Source of the DNA: Firmicutes bacterium UBA5486
GTDB lineage: Bacteria > Bacillota > UBA4882 > UBA10575
Assembly: GCA_002427045.1 (NCBI GenBank)
Contig: DIPO01000080.1
Location: 43,179-62,886, forward strand
Direction of reading: 5' to 3'
DNA length: 19,708 nt
The notes under the pieces were generated by a model, which worked only from the letters and a program-made list of their open reading frames with translations, had not been told where the DNA came from and ran no database searches. Of the stretch, positions 6,369 through 13,610 are shown piece after piece; the first letter of the stretch is position 1; every line of letters starts with the position of its first letter. The translations under genes were made by a program, and so were the position numbers.

Positions 6369-7572
6369 AAAACAAAAATTGTTTTTACGTGTAATCGAGC
6401 TAGGGATTATAATCCTAATCTTGCTATTATTGAGTGGGTGTTGGGACCGGCGGGAACTGGAGAACTTGGCGATCGTTTCCGGACTTGGTATTGACGATCC
6501 TGAGCAAGGAGAAGGTTATCAGCTCTCTTTTCAAATTGTTAAACCAGCGGAGGTAAGAGCTCCCGGCTCTAGTTCAGGAGAAAGCGGAAGTGGTAGTAGT
6601 GGTAGTAGTGGTAGTAAAACGGTCTGGCTTCTAAGATCCAAAGGAACTACGGTATTTGATGCAATCCGGAATGCACACTTTCAAAGTAACCGTAGAATAT
6701 TTCTATCCCATAATCAGGTAGTAATAATCGGTAAAAAGGTAGCCGAAGAGGGCATTCTGCCAGTTGTTGATGTTTTGATCAGAGATCCCGAACCTCGACT
6801 CCAGCAATGGCTTTTAATTGCTCAGCAACAAGCTGGAGAGATTTTAAAACTTCAGGCCGGCGTAGAGAAGATCTCTGCTAATGCTATTGCTGAGCTAATG
6901 GAAAATTATTATCTGACTTCCAAAATTAAGGCAACTAATCTTCATGATTTTGCTGATGGACTAGTAAAGAAAAGCACCTCTAATACCCTTCCGATTATTG
7001 GGATAAAGGAGGAAAATGGTGAAAAAAGCTTTATTCTGGAGGAAACAGGCATTCTAAAAGAGGATAGATTAGTTGGTTATTTAGATAAAAAAGAAACCAG
7101 GGGTTTACTCTGGGTCTTAGGGAAAGTAAAAAGTGGGATTATTGTTGTAGATCTCCCTGATAACAAAGGAAAGGTAAGTTTGGAGATTATGAATGCTAAA
7201 AGTAAAGTTATTCCTGAAGTCGAAGATGGGAAAATTAAGATTAAAGTAGAGATTACAGAAGAGGCAAACCTGGGAGGAGAGACCAGTTTTGAAGACTTTT
7301 CTTCTCCGGAGGCACTGAGTCGCCTTGAAAAGTTGCAAGCAAAGGTAATTGAAGAAGAAATAAAAGCCGCTCTAAACAAGGCAAAAACCTATCAGTTAGA
7401 TATCTTTGGCTTTGGGGAGTCTATTCATAGAAAAGATCATAAATTGTGGAATGCGATAGAAGAGAATTGGGGAGAAATATTCTCCCAAATGGAAGTAGAA
7501 ATGAAGGTTAAGGCTGTAATCCGGAGGATGGGATTAATTACTAAGCCAACTATAATATCACAGAATAAATAA
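6349..7572 (+). CDS. gerC: GerC-type germinant receptor lipoprotein
   Basis: 407 residues from the ATG at 6349, chosen over an upstream ATG at 6274. It has ACGGAGG just before it, and it places the lipoprotein signal at the N-terminus. Residues 1-30 are basic then hydrophobic, ending in LLLLSG with the lipidated C31. CWDRRELENLAIVSGLGID is the typical start of mature Ger(x)C proteins. Residues 71-90 are an unusual Ser/Gly run (SSSGESGSGSSGSSGSK). The rest follows the family, with VWLLRSKGTTVFDAIRN, RRIFLSHNQVVIIGKKVAEE and a C-terminal domain ending in FGFGESIHRKDHKLWNAIEE. It is anchored on the outer face of the spore inner membrane and works with GerA and GerB. The gene order A-C-B is common in clostridia. 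Confidence 0.95.
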   Translation: MIKVKFKKQKLFLRVIELGIIILILLLLSGCWDRRELENLAIVSGLGIDDPEQGEGYQLSFQIVKPAEVRAPGSSSGESGSGSSGSSGSKTVWLLRSKGTTVFDAIRNAHFQSNRRIFLSHNQVVIIGKKVAEEGILPVVDVLIRDPEPRLQQWLLIAQQQAGEILKLQAGVEKISANAIAELMENYYLTSKIKATNLHDFADGLVKKSTSNTLPIIGIKEENGEKSFILEETGILKEDRLVGYLDKKETRGLLWVLGKVKSGIIVVDLPDNKGKVSLEIMNAKSKVIPEVEDGKIKIKVEITEEANLGGETSFEDFSSPEALSRLEKLQAKVIEEEIKAALNKAKTYQLDIFGFGESIHRKDHKLWNAIEENWGEIFSQMEVEMKVKAVIRRMGLITKPTIISQNK

Positions 7573-7590
7573 AGATTAATGGAGGAGTCG

Positions 7591-8682
7591 ATGGAAGAAG
7601 GTAGAATCTCTAGTTCGCAGTTGACGCTATTAGTCATCAGTTTTCTTTTTGGGACTTCACTTCTCCTTTCTCCGGGAAGGGGAGCAGGACAAGACTCGTG
7701 GCTTGCTACGCTTCTAGGTTTAGGTGAGGGCTTTATTTTTGCTCTGCTCAATCTGGCCCTTTATAATCGGTTTTCTGGTCAGTCTTTAGTGGAAATTAAT
7801 GAACTGGTTTGGGGGCCAATTATCGGGAAGTTTTTTTCTGCAGCTTTTCTATGGTACCTTTTTCACCTTGGTTCCTCAGGCTTTGCTATCTTTGTAACTT
7901 TACTTAAAACTGCAATTTTTATGGTAACGCCGGAGTATATACTATTAGTTACGGGGTTAATAACATGTATTTATACCTGTAAACAAGGGATTGAAGTTAT
8001 TTCGCGTATGAATGAAGTTTTACTTTTTTCTACACTTTTCTTATTTGCTTTCAGTTTATTTTTAATGTTGAATATCTTTGAACCCAAAAACCTATTACCA
8101 GTGCTAGATCTACCTGTGAAAAAGTTACTATGGGTTGCACATGGGACAGCAACTTTTCCTTTTGGTCAAATTATTGCTTTGGCAATGGTTTGGCCATTTT
8201 TAAACGAAACTGAGCAGTACAGAAAATCACTGTTTAAAGGTTTAATAGTGGCAGGTATTATACTTATATTAGGAGAGATTCGGACTGGTGCGGTCTTAGG
8301 AAAAATTAGTGGATTTTATGTTTTCCCTACATATGAAGCCTATCGTATGATTAATATTGCCGGCGTTCTTACTCGTTTAGAGTTAATCCCTGTATTAAAC
8401 TTTCTAACAATGGGATTTATTAAAGCTTCAATACTTCTGTATGCAACATCATTAGGTACAGCGCAAATGCTAAAACTCCGGACCTACCGTCCCTTGGTAT
8501 TTCCCCTAGGGGTCTTAATGATTATTTTAGCGGCTCAAAACTACGCGAATATTAGTCAGCACTTGGAGTTTACTGAAAATATTCATCCCCTCTATGCCCT
8601 TCCTTTCCAAGTAATACTACCGCTTATAACTTTACTGATGGCATTGATCCGTGGATTCCCAAAACAAGAGGTGAGCAAATGA
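7591..8682 (+). CDS. gerB: GerB-type germination permease
   Basis: 363 residues from the ATG at 7591. An ATG at 7579 is also in frame but has no ribosome site, whereas 7591 has GGAGG at 7581-7585. About ten membrane segments cover nearly the whole chain, from SSQLTLLVISFLFGTSLLLS at the start to ILPLITLLMALIRGF at the end. PGRGAGQDSWLATLLGLGEG and the central RMNEVLLFSTLFLFAFSLFL are typical of spore permeases of the amino acid/polyamine/organocation superfamily. It is probably the germinant-binding subunit of the receptor. Its stop overlaps the start of the next small gene by ATGA, so the two are translationally coupled. Confidence 0.95.
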   Translation: MEEGRISSSQLTLLVISFLFGTSLLLSPGRGAGQDSWLATLLGLGEGFIFALLNLALYNRFSGQSLVEINELVWGPIIGKFFSAAFLWYLFHLGSSGFAIFVTLLKTAIFMVTPEYILLVTGLITCIYTCKQGIEVISRMNEVLLFSTLFLFAFSLFLMLNIFEPKNLLPVLDLPVKKLLWVAHGTATFPFGQIIALAMVWPFLNETEQYRKSLFKGLIVAGIILILGEIRTGAVLGKISGFYVFPTYEAYRMINIAGVLTRLELIPVLNFLTMGFIKASILLYATSLGTAQMLKLRTYRPLVFPLGVLMIILAAQNYANISQHLEFTENIHPLYALPFQVILPLITLLMALIRGFPKQEVSK

Positions 8683-8894
8683 TTTTTTTAGTCGTCTTAG
8701 GTTTTGGATTAATGATTTTCCTGGAAATGCCGGAATTAATTCAAAAAAAATATTACCGAGAATTAGTGGTGTTTTGTATTTTGACCCTGATTGGATTAAT
8801 TCTTAGTATATTGCTTACTTTAGGAGTTGAATTACCTTATTTAGATCCGCTTATTAAAAAGGCTATAACTGGTATAGGTAAACTATTCTATTAG
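8679..8894 (+). CDS. Small membrane protein of the ger operon
   Basis: 71 residues with two membrane segments (about 1-16 and 29-49) separated by a charged stretch (QKKYYREL). The ATG overlaps the gerB stop as ATGA, and AGAGGTGAG precedes it, so translation depends on gerB. It resembles the short hydrophobic proteins that accompany some clostridial and bacillar germinant receptor operons (the GerD2/GerXD-like accessory subunits). Assignment rests on position and hydropathy rather than on a diagnostic motif. It is probably a modulator or fourth subunit of the receptor. Confidence 0.8.
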   Translation: MIFLVVLGFGLMIFLEMPELIQKKYYRELVVFCILTLIGLILSILLTLGVELPYLDPLIKKAITGIGKLFY

Positions 8895-8896
8895 AA

Positions 8897-9115
8897 TTAA
8901 GGAATTGTATAACACATGAGGGAATTGCATTATTACCTTAATCGCATATTCGGCCAATTTGGGTAGATATTTAGGGTTTGTCGATTCATCCTCTCTTAAA
9001 TAATTGAATTATGCAATTCCTTAACATAGGTGTATTAAAAATTAGAGCAGGATGAATCAACAAGAGAGGCATTTCCGATCAAAAACATGCTTAAGGTAAT
9101 TATACAATTCCCTCA
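8897..9115. repeat. Dispersed inverted-repeat element, copy D (composite)
   Basis: TGAGGGAATTGCATTATTAC (from 8917) and TAATTATACAATTCCCTCA (up to 9115) are nearly perfect inverted ends about 200 bases apart. A third end-like sequence, AATTATGCAATTCCTTAA (9007-9024), lies in the middle, and a fourth partial one, TTAAGGAATTGTATAA (from 8897), precedes the left end. This suggests two units joined or one inserted beside another. The inner arms TTGTCGATTCATCCT (8978-8992) and AGGATGAATCAACAA (9049-9063) pair at 14 of 15 positions. CTCTCTT (8991-8997) can also pair with AAGAGAG (9062-9068). Confidence 0.6.
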
Positions 9116-9183
9116 AATAGAAAATAAACGTATAAAATTGTAACTTTTATTTAGCTTATTCGTCAAATTTATGAAGGGGAAAA

Positions 9184-9237
9184 ATGACAGGTTTTTTCAA
9201 GTGGTTAGAAACGAAAAGATGGAGGCTGAATAAATGA
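9184..9237 (+). CDS. Possible micro-ORF 1 upstream of degV-like gene
   Basis: 17 codons: MTGFFKWLETKRWRLNK, a basic amphipathic peptide with two Trp. AAGGGGA ends three bases before the ATG, a rather short spacing. Its stop overlaps the ATG of micro-ORF 2 as ATGA. A decayed frame 75 bases before the next gene (10335-10376) reads TGIFEYLEKFNR after an ATA codon, a similar pattern. Translation is plausible but unproven; it may be a leader peptide. Confidence 0.3.
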   Translation: MTGFFKWLETKRWRLNK

Positions 9238-9293
9238 CTAAAATAATCAGACGAAATCTCCAAACAAAGGAGGGCCTTTCTTGGGTAAGGTAA
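9234..9293 (+). CDS. Possible micro-ORF 2 overlapping the degV-like start
   Basis: 19 codons (MTKIIRRNLQTKEGLSWVR) with a good GGAGG at 9221-9225, eight bases before the ATG. It overlaps micro-ORF 1 by ATGA and overlaps the start of the DegV-like gene at 9281 by 13 bases in another frame. The chain of overlaps could couple translation of the three frames. There is no family match, and it may simply be chance coding around ribosome sites. Confidence 0.3.
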   Translation: MTKIIRRNLQTKEGLSWVR

Positions 9294-10147
9294 AGATTAT
9301 TACTGATACAGCTTGTGATCTTACGCTTGATTTTTTAAAGGAAAAGGGAATTAGAGTTGTTCCAATGACAATAAATTTTTCGGATCATTCCTATGAAGAT
9401 GGGATTAATTTAAGCAGAGACGAATTTTATAAACTACTGGCTGCTTCAGCTAAACTTCCTACCACAGCTCAGCCTAATCCGGGGGTTTTTATAAAAGAGA
9501 TTAAAGAAGTGACGGATCAGGGTGATGAGGCAATCGTAATTACTATTTCTACCGGAATGAGTGGTACATATGATAGTGCGTTGATGGCTCGTGATCAATT
9601 AGCCAAAAAGGAACAAGTTTCAGTCTTTGATTCTCGGACGGCCTCTTTAGGTCAAGGATTATTAGTTATAAAAGCTCAGGAGATGGCCGATGCCGGGCTT
9701 GAAAAAAAAGAGATTGTAAAAGAGTTAATTAAGATTCGTTCCCGGCTATATTCTGTTTTTACTCTAGATACCCTGGAATATTTGGAAAAGGGAGGAAGGG
9801 TTAGTAAAGTACAAGCTGTAGTTGGTGAGATTTTAAAAGTAAAACCAATCTTACACGTAAATAAAGAGGGACAGATTATTGCTGGAGAGAAGGTTCGTGG
9901 ACGCCGGCGGGCGATCAAAAGAATTCTTGATATTATGGCAGAGGATGGGCGCGAGTTATTTAAGCAGTTGATTACTATTGGGCATTCCCGTTGTCAAGAG
10001 GAGGCCGAAAATTTTGCTGCAGAGATTAAAAGGTTATATGGAGTGAAAGATATTGTAATAGGTGAGCTCTCTTCGACAGTTGGAACCCATACTGGCCCCG
10101 GTTGCTTAGTAGTGTTTTTCCAAGGAGAGACTGCTTTTGGTTCTTAA
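9281..10147 (+). CDS. DegV family fatty-acid-binding protein (FakB-like)
   Basis: 288 residues, TTG start behind AAAGGAGGG. The two-domain DegV fold is recognisable: KIITDTACDLTLDFLKEKGI, then VVPMTINFSDHSYEDG, LPTTAQPNPGVF (59-70), ISTGMSGTYDSA (89-100), DTLEYLEKGGRVSKVQ and the C-terminal GTHTGPG. In FakB proteins the Thr of the TTAQP stretch and the Ser/Thr of STGMSGT hold the carboxylate of a bound fatty acid, which is presented to the kinase FakA for phosphorylation and use in phospholipid synthesis. No fakA is in the window. The gene appears to be a single unit, possibly with the two micro-ORFs upstream. Which fatty acid is preferred cannot be read from the sequence. Confidence 0.94.
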   Translation: MGKVKIITDTACDLTLDFLKEKGIRVVPMTINFSDHSYEDGINLSRDEFYKLLAASAKLPTTAQPNPGVFIKEIKEVTDQGDEAIVITISTGMSGTYDSALMARDQLAKKEQVSVFDSRTASLGQGLLVIKAQEMADAGLEKKEIVKELIKIRSRLYSVFTLDTLEYLEKGGRVSKVQAVVGEILKVKPILHVNKEGQIIAGEKVRGRRRAIKRILDIMAEDGRELFKQLITIGHSRCQEEAENFAAEIKRLYGVKDIVIGELSSTVGTHTGPGCLVVFFQGETAFGS

Positions 10148-10254
10148 TTTATAATAAATGAAATAAATTTTAAGGTTTTATTCTTTGTGATGCTTGCTCT
10201 AAAAGATAGGTGAGGTTTTAGCTTTTAAAAAAAACAATTTTACTTTTATAATGT

Positions 10255-10306
10255 AGGGAATTGTAACAACCTATTTCACAATTAAAAATAATTTATGCCA
10301 TTTCTT
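10255..10306. repeat. Dispersed element fragment F (short form)
   Basis: AGGGAATTGTAACAACCTA (from 10255) and AATTTATGCCATTTCTTA (up to 10306) match the left and right end sequences of the family loosely, only about 50 bases apart. The interior hairpin region is missing. It lies between the DegV-like gene and pgi. Confidence 0.4.
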
Positions 10307-10411
10307 AGATTTAAGTAAAGAAAAAAGGTAACAAATAACAGGAATATTCGAGTATTTAGAGAAATTTAATAGATGATATTTTTAGGAAACTATGTTTTGA
10401 GGTGAGAGGAT

Positions 10412-11767
10412 ATGAGCAAGCAGATTGAACTGGATTACAGATCAGCATCTTCTTTTTTTTGCCAGGAAGAAATGCAAATGCTGGAGCCACGAATTGAACA
10501 AATACACCAAATGATTCATGAAAAAAACGGAATTGGCAGTGATTTTTTGGGTTGGGTTGACCTTCCGTTAACTTATGATCAAGAAGAACTGGCGGAGATA
10601 AAAAAAGCGGGCTTACAAATCAGGAATAATTCTGAAGTAATTGTGGTCACTGGAATTGGCGGTTCTTACTTGGGAGCCCGAGCGGCCATTGAAATGCTCA
10701 AACCGTATTTTGCCGATTTTAAAACCGGGAAGGAAGCAAATAATCCGCAGGTAATCTTTGCCGGACATAATTTAAGTGGAAATTATCTTGCTGATCTTTT
10801 AGAATATCTGGAGGATAAGGATTTTAGTATTAATGTTATTTCTAAATCAGGTACAACTACAGAGACAGCAGTAGCTTTCCGCTTTTTGAAAAAAATGGCT
10901 GAAAAGAAATACGGAAAAAAGGAAGCAGCTGCCCGGATCTTTGCTACTACTGATCGGAGAAGAGGTGCTCTTCGAAAACTAGCTGAGACTGAGGGTTATC
11001 AAACTTTTGTAATTCCTGATGATATTGGTGGACGGTACTCGGTTTTGACACCAGTAGGACTTTTGCCAATTGCTGCTGCTGGAATTGATCTGGATCAAAT
11101 TTTTGCGGGGGCTAAGGATGCTTACCAATCTTGCTTTACAGGGGATTTAGGGCAGAATAAAGCTTATCAGTATGCTGCTCTCCGTCAAATTTTCTATAAT
11201 AAAGGCAAGATTGTGGAGTTAATGGTTACTTATGAACCAGCCCTTCATTATTTTGCTGAGTGGTGGAAACAACTTTTTGGTGAGAGTGAGGGTAAGGATG
11301 GAAAAGGGCTTTACCCAGCATCTGTTGATTTTACCACAGATTTACATTCTTTGGGCCAGTATATACAAGAAGGCCGCAGGCTTTTTTTAGAAACGGTTTT
11401 GCAAATAACAAATCATCGCTCTCAATTAGCGCTTCCAGCTGAGGAACTGGATTTAGATGGATTGAACTATCTGGCTGGGAAGAAGATGAATTTTATTAAT
11501 GAGCAGGCCTTGCATGGTACGGTTCTGGCGCATCAGGATGGAGGAGTTCCTAATATTATTTTAAAAGTTCCGGAGCTAACCCCGTATTACTTTGGCTATT
11601 TGGTCTATTTCTTTGAAAAAGCTTGTGCAATGAGTGGCTATTTATTGGGAGTTAATCCTTTTAACCAGCCGGGGGTGGAAGAGTATAAGAAAAATGTCTT
11701 TGCCTTGCTGGGGAAACCGGGTTATGAGGAAAAACGCCAGCGGATTTTGGAGAGACTAGAACAATAA
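10412..11767 (+). CDS. pgi: Glucose-6-phosphate isomerase
   Basis: 451 residues, the same size as the bacillar enzyme. It interconverts glucose-6-phosphate and fructose-6-phosphate in the cytosol. Sugar-phosphate-binding and signature stretches are present: GIGGSYLGARA (81-91), SKSGTTTETAVAF (144-156), DIGGRYSVLTPVGLLP (204-219), and the C-terminal LGVNPFNQPGVEEYKKN (412-428). Likely catalytic residues are E291 (FGESEGKDG), H312 (DLHSLGQ) and the Lys of GVEEYKK. GAGGTGAGAGG precedes the ATG. A GAAA-loop terminator follows directly, so it is probably transcribed alone. Confidence 0.97.
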   Translation: MSKQIELDYRSASSFFCQEEMQMLEPRIEQIHQMIHEKNGIGSDFLGWVDLPLTYDQEELAEIKKAGLQIRNNSEVIVVTGIGGSYLGARAAIEMLKPYFADFKTGKEANNPQVIFAGHNLSGNYLADLLEYLEDKDFSINVISKSGTTTETAVAFRFLKKMAEKKYGKKEAAARIFATTDRRRGALRKLAETEGYQTFVIPDDIGGRYSVLTPVGLLPIAAAGIDLDQIFAGAKDAYQSCFTGDLGQNKAYQYAALRQIFYNKGKIVELMVTYEPALHYFAEWWKQLFGESEGKDGKGLYPASVDFTTDLHSLGQYIQEGRRLFLETVLQITNHRSQLALPAEELDLDGLNYLAGKKMNFINEQALHGTVLAHQDGGVPNIILKVPELTPYYFGYLVYFFEKACAMSGYLLGVNPFNQPGVEEYKKNVFALLGKPGYEEKRQRILERLEQ

Positions 11768-11768
11768 G

Positions 11769-11794
11769 AAAAACCGTCGAAAGACGGTTTTTTT
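11769..11794 (+). terminator. Intrinsic terminator of pgi
   Basis: AAAAACCGTC (11769-11778), loop GAAA, then GACGGTTTTTTT (11783-11794). It starts two bases after the stop codon. Confidence 0.93.
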
Positions 11795-11850
11795 ATTATT
11801 AGTTTTCGGGTAACCTATGCTTAGGATTACCATAAACAGGGGGATACTCC

Positions 11851-13263
11851 ATGAAAAACTGGATCTTTTCCGGTGAATCTTATGAAGAAGGAATAAGTTA
11901 TATTAATGGAATAAATACAGAAAACCAAAAGATTTATAGGTGGGAACCATTGGCTACGAAATTACGAGGAGAAGAGGCTGCTGGTTTTCGTCGATCAGCG
12001 GAAAAACGAAGGAAACTTTTATCCGAGCTTTCTGGAGAAACCGGAATTCTTATAGTAGAAGGGCCATTTAATTACCAAGCCCTAACTTTACTAGGATGGG
12101 ACGCTCTTACTGGGGAACGACTGTTAGACAGTTGTTTGTTACCGCTTATGCCCAGAAAGTATGAAAAACATAATCAGTTGAATCGAAAAGAAACAAGTAG
12201 TTTATGCCCGCTACCAGCTTCCTATGTAAAGCAGAATGAAACCGGAACAAAGCCTTCTTTAAATAATTTATTAATGAGGATTCCCGTGGAAGAAGGAATA
12301 AAAAAGCTTGAGGTATTAATTAATACTTACCATTTATTTCACCGTTTAGGATTAATCATCGGGAAGCCTGATTGGAAGAGAATATATATAGGAAAAAAAG
12401 GAGTCTTTACTCCTGATCCTTACCTATTAAAATTTTTGGCATCACCAGAAATTCCACTTCCACCGGGGCTTTCTGCCTGCTATCCACCAGAAGTATTCAG
12501 TGGTAAAAAAATAGATGAAAAAGGGGATATGTTTTTTCTGGGAATAATTATTTATCTGCTTTTAAGCGGTCAACTTCCTTATCCCCTGATTAAAGGCTGG
12601 CCAACAACGCCAATTTTAAAAGGAGAGATTATCCCCCTTACTTTTTACCGCCCGGAGCTCCATCCGGTTTTGGCCCAAAAGATCGAAAACTTGCTAGCTG
12701 TAGATCCGGGAAAACGTTCTTCATCTGAAGAATTAGTAGAACTTTGGCCAGAAGCAAGTGCAGGGATTTACAATACTTTTCCCATAGATTCGGGCTCTAG
12801 CCTAAGGGAAGAAAAGGCTATAAAGTCTTATAAGAGGGAACTTCCTTGGCGAAAGCTATTAACAGTAATAGCCTCGGGCTTACTATTAGTGCTGCTTTTT
12901 CTTACTTATTTTCGTGGGGCGGAAAAAAAGGTAGAAGTAACTCCTGCTATGGCAGTAGAGGATTTCTTGAAAAAAGCTTCTTACCCGAATTTTTACGGTT
13001 ATCACCCTGAATTATGGATGGATTTGGATAATGCACGAAAACAAAGGATTGAAGCGGTTGTTAATTTTCTCTCGCATCCTTTATTGGAAGTAGTAGAGGT
13101 AAAAGAGATAACAAGAGATAGTAAAAGGGCCAAAATAGAAGTAACATTAATCTGGAATCTTTGGGAGAAAAACGTTTGGCAGACTAAGAAAACCAGAGAG
13201 TTTTTGGTTTTGGAAAAGAAAAAATCTCAGTGGGTGGTTCAAAAAAGGGAACCAGTATATTGA
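11851..13263 (+). CDS. Membrane-anchored pseudokinase-like protein
   Basis: 470 residues. Residues about 60-298 resemble the Ser/Thr protein kinase fold, mainly its C-lobe. YPPEVF (211-216) stands for the APE motif, DMFFLGIIIYLLLSGQLPY (226-244) for subdomain IX, and AVDPGKRSSSEEL (283-295) for subdomain XI. The catalytic loop and DFG region are replaced by GLIIGKPDWKRIYIGKKGVF (167-186) followed by TPDPYLLKF. No HRD Asp or DFG Asp is present, and no Gly-rich loop with VAIK Lys is clear, so it should be inactive. One membrane segment (about 336-354) leads to an outside domain of about 115 residues, from EVTPAMAVEDFLKKA to KKSQWVVQKREPVY, possibly NTF2-like. The start is supported by AGGGGGA at 11838-11844. 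A scaffold or sensor role at the envelope is an inference. Confidence 0.72.
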   Translation: MKNWIFSGESYEEGISYINGINTENQKIYRWEPLATKLRGEEAAGFRRSAEKRRKLLSELSGETGILIVEGPFNYQALTLLGWDALTGERLLDSCLLPLMPRKYEKHNQLNRKETSSLCPLPASYVKQNETGTKPSLNNLLMRIPVEEGIKKLEVLINTYHLFHRLGLIIGKPDWKRIYIGKKGVFTPDPYLLKFLASPEIPLPPGLSACYPPEVFSGKKIDEKGDMFFLGIIIYLLLSGQLPYPLIKGWPTTPILKGEIIPLTFYRPELHPVLAQKIENLLAVDPGKRSSSEELVELWPEASAGIYNTFPIDSGSSLREEKAIKSYKRELPWRKLLTVIASGLLLVLLFLTYFRGAEKKVEVTPAMAVEDFLKKASYPNFYGYHPELWMDLDNARKQRIEAVVNFLSHPLLEVVEVKEITRDSKRAKIEVTLIWNLWEKNVWQTKKTREFLVLEKKKSQWVVQKREPVY

Positions 13264-13610
13264 ATAAAAATTTACTACTAAAAAATCCTTATAAAGAACC
13301 GTTGTTTTGAATGGTTTTTCTTTTTTTGAAGGATTCTGCCTTTTTGATCCCGAAATAATGATAGAGGAAATCTTATGAAAAGAGACTTATTCCCTCATTT
13401 GTATAGTTTTTTATCTTTAATGTTTTAGATAGTTTCAACCTATTCTAGCCTCTTTTTTTATCTGCCTGTTTAGTTGTTTTATGAATACAACCCCTGATGG
13501 GAGCGGATTATAACCTTTACGAGAAAGATCTGAGTTTGTGTTCAGCTTTAGATGGAGTAGAAAAAAGTAAAATAAGAGGCAGCTTATCTAATGAAAAGGA
13601 GCGGTTTAAG
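13264..13610. other. Intergenic region between pseudokinase and mtnP-like genes
   Basis: The first part holds a terminator (13297-13327). The rest is AT-rich with no convincing gene. The mtnP frame stays open upstream to an ATG at 13497, but those 38 codons resemble nothing in the family and have no ribosome site. No SAM, purine or other riboswitch consensus was recognised, and no clear sigma-A promoter. Confidence 0.5.
13297..13327 (+). terminator. Intrinsic terminator of the pseudokinase gene
   Basis: AACCGTT (13297-13303) pairs with AATGGTT (13310-13316), with one wobble, followed by TTTCTTTTTTT. It lies 34 bases after the stop. Confidence 0.75.

Noticed and set aside
13497..13610. 38-codon N-terminal extension of the phosphorylase frame
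   Set aside because: No ribosome site at the ATG at 13497 and no similarity to the family; the ATG at 13611 has AAAAGGAG and begins at the conserved GGTGVYD region.
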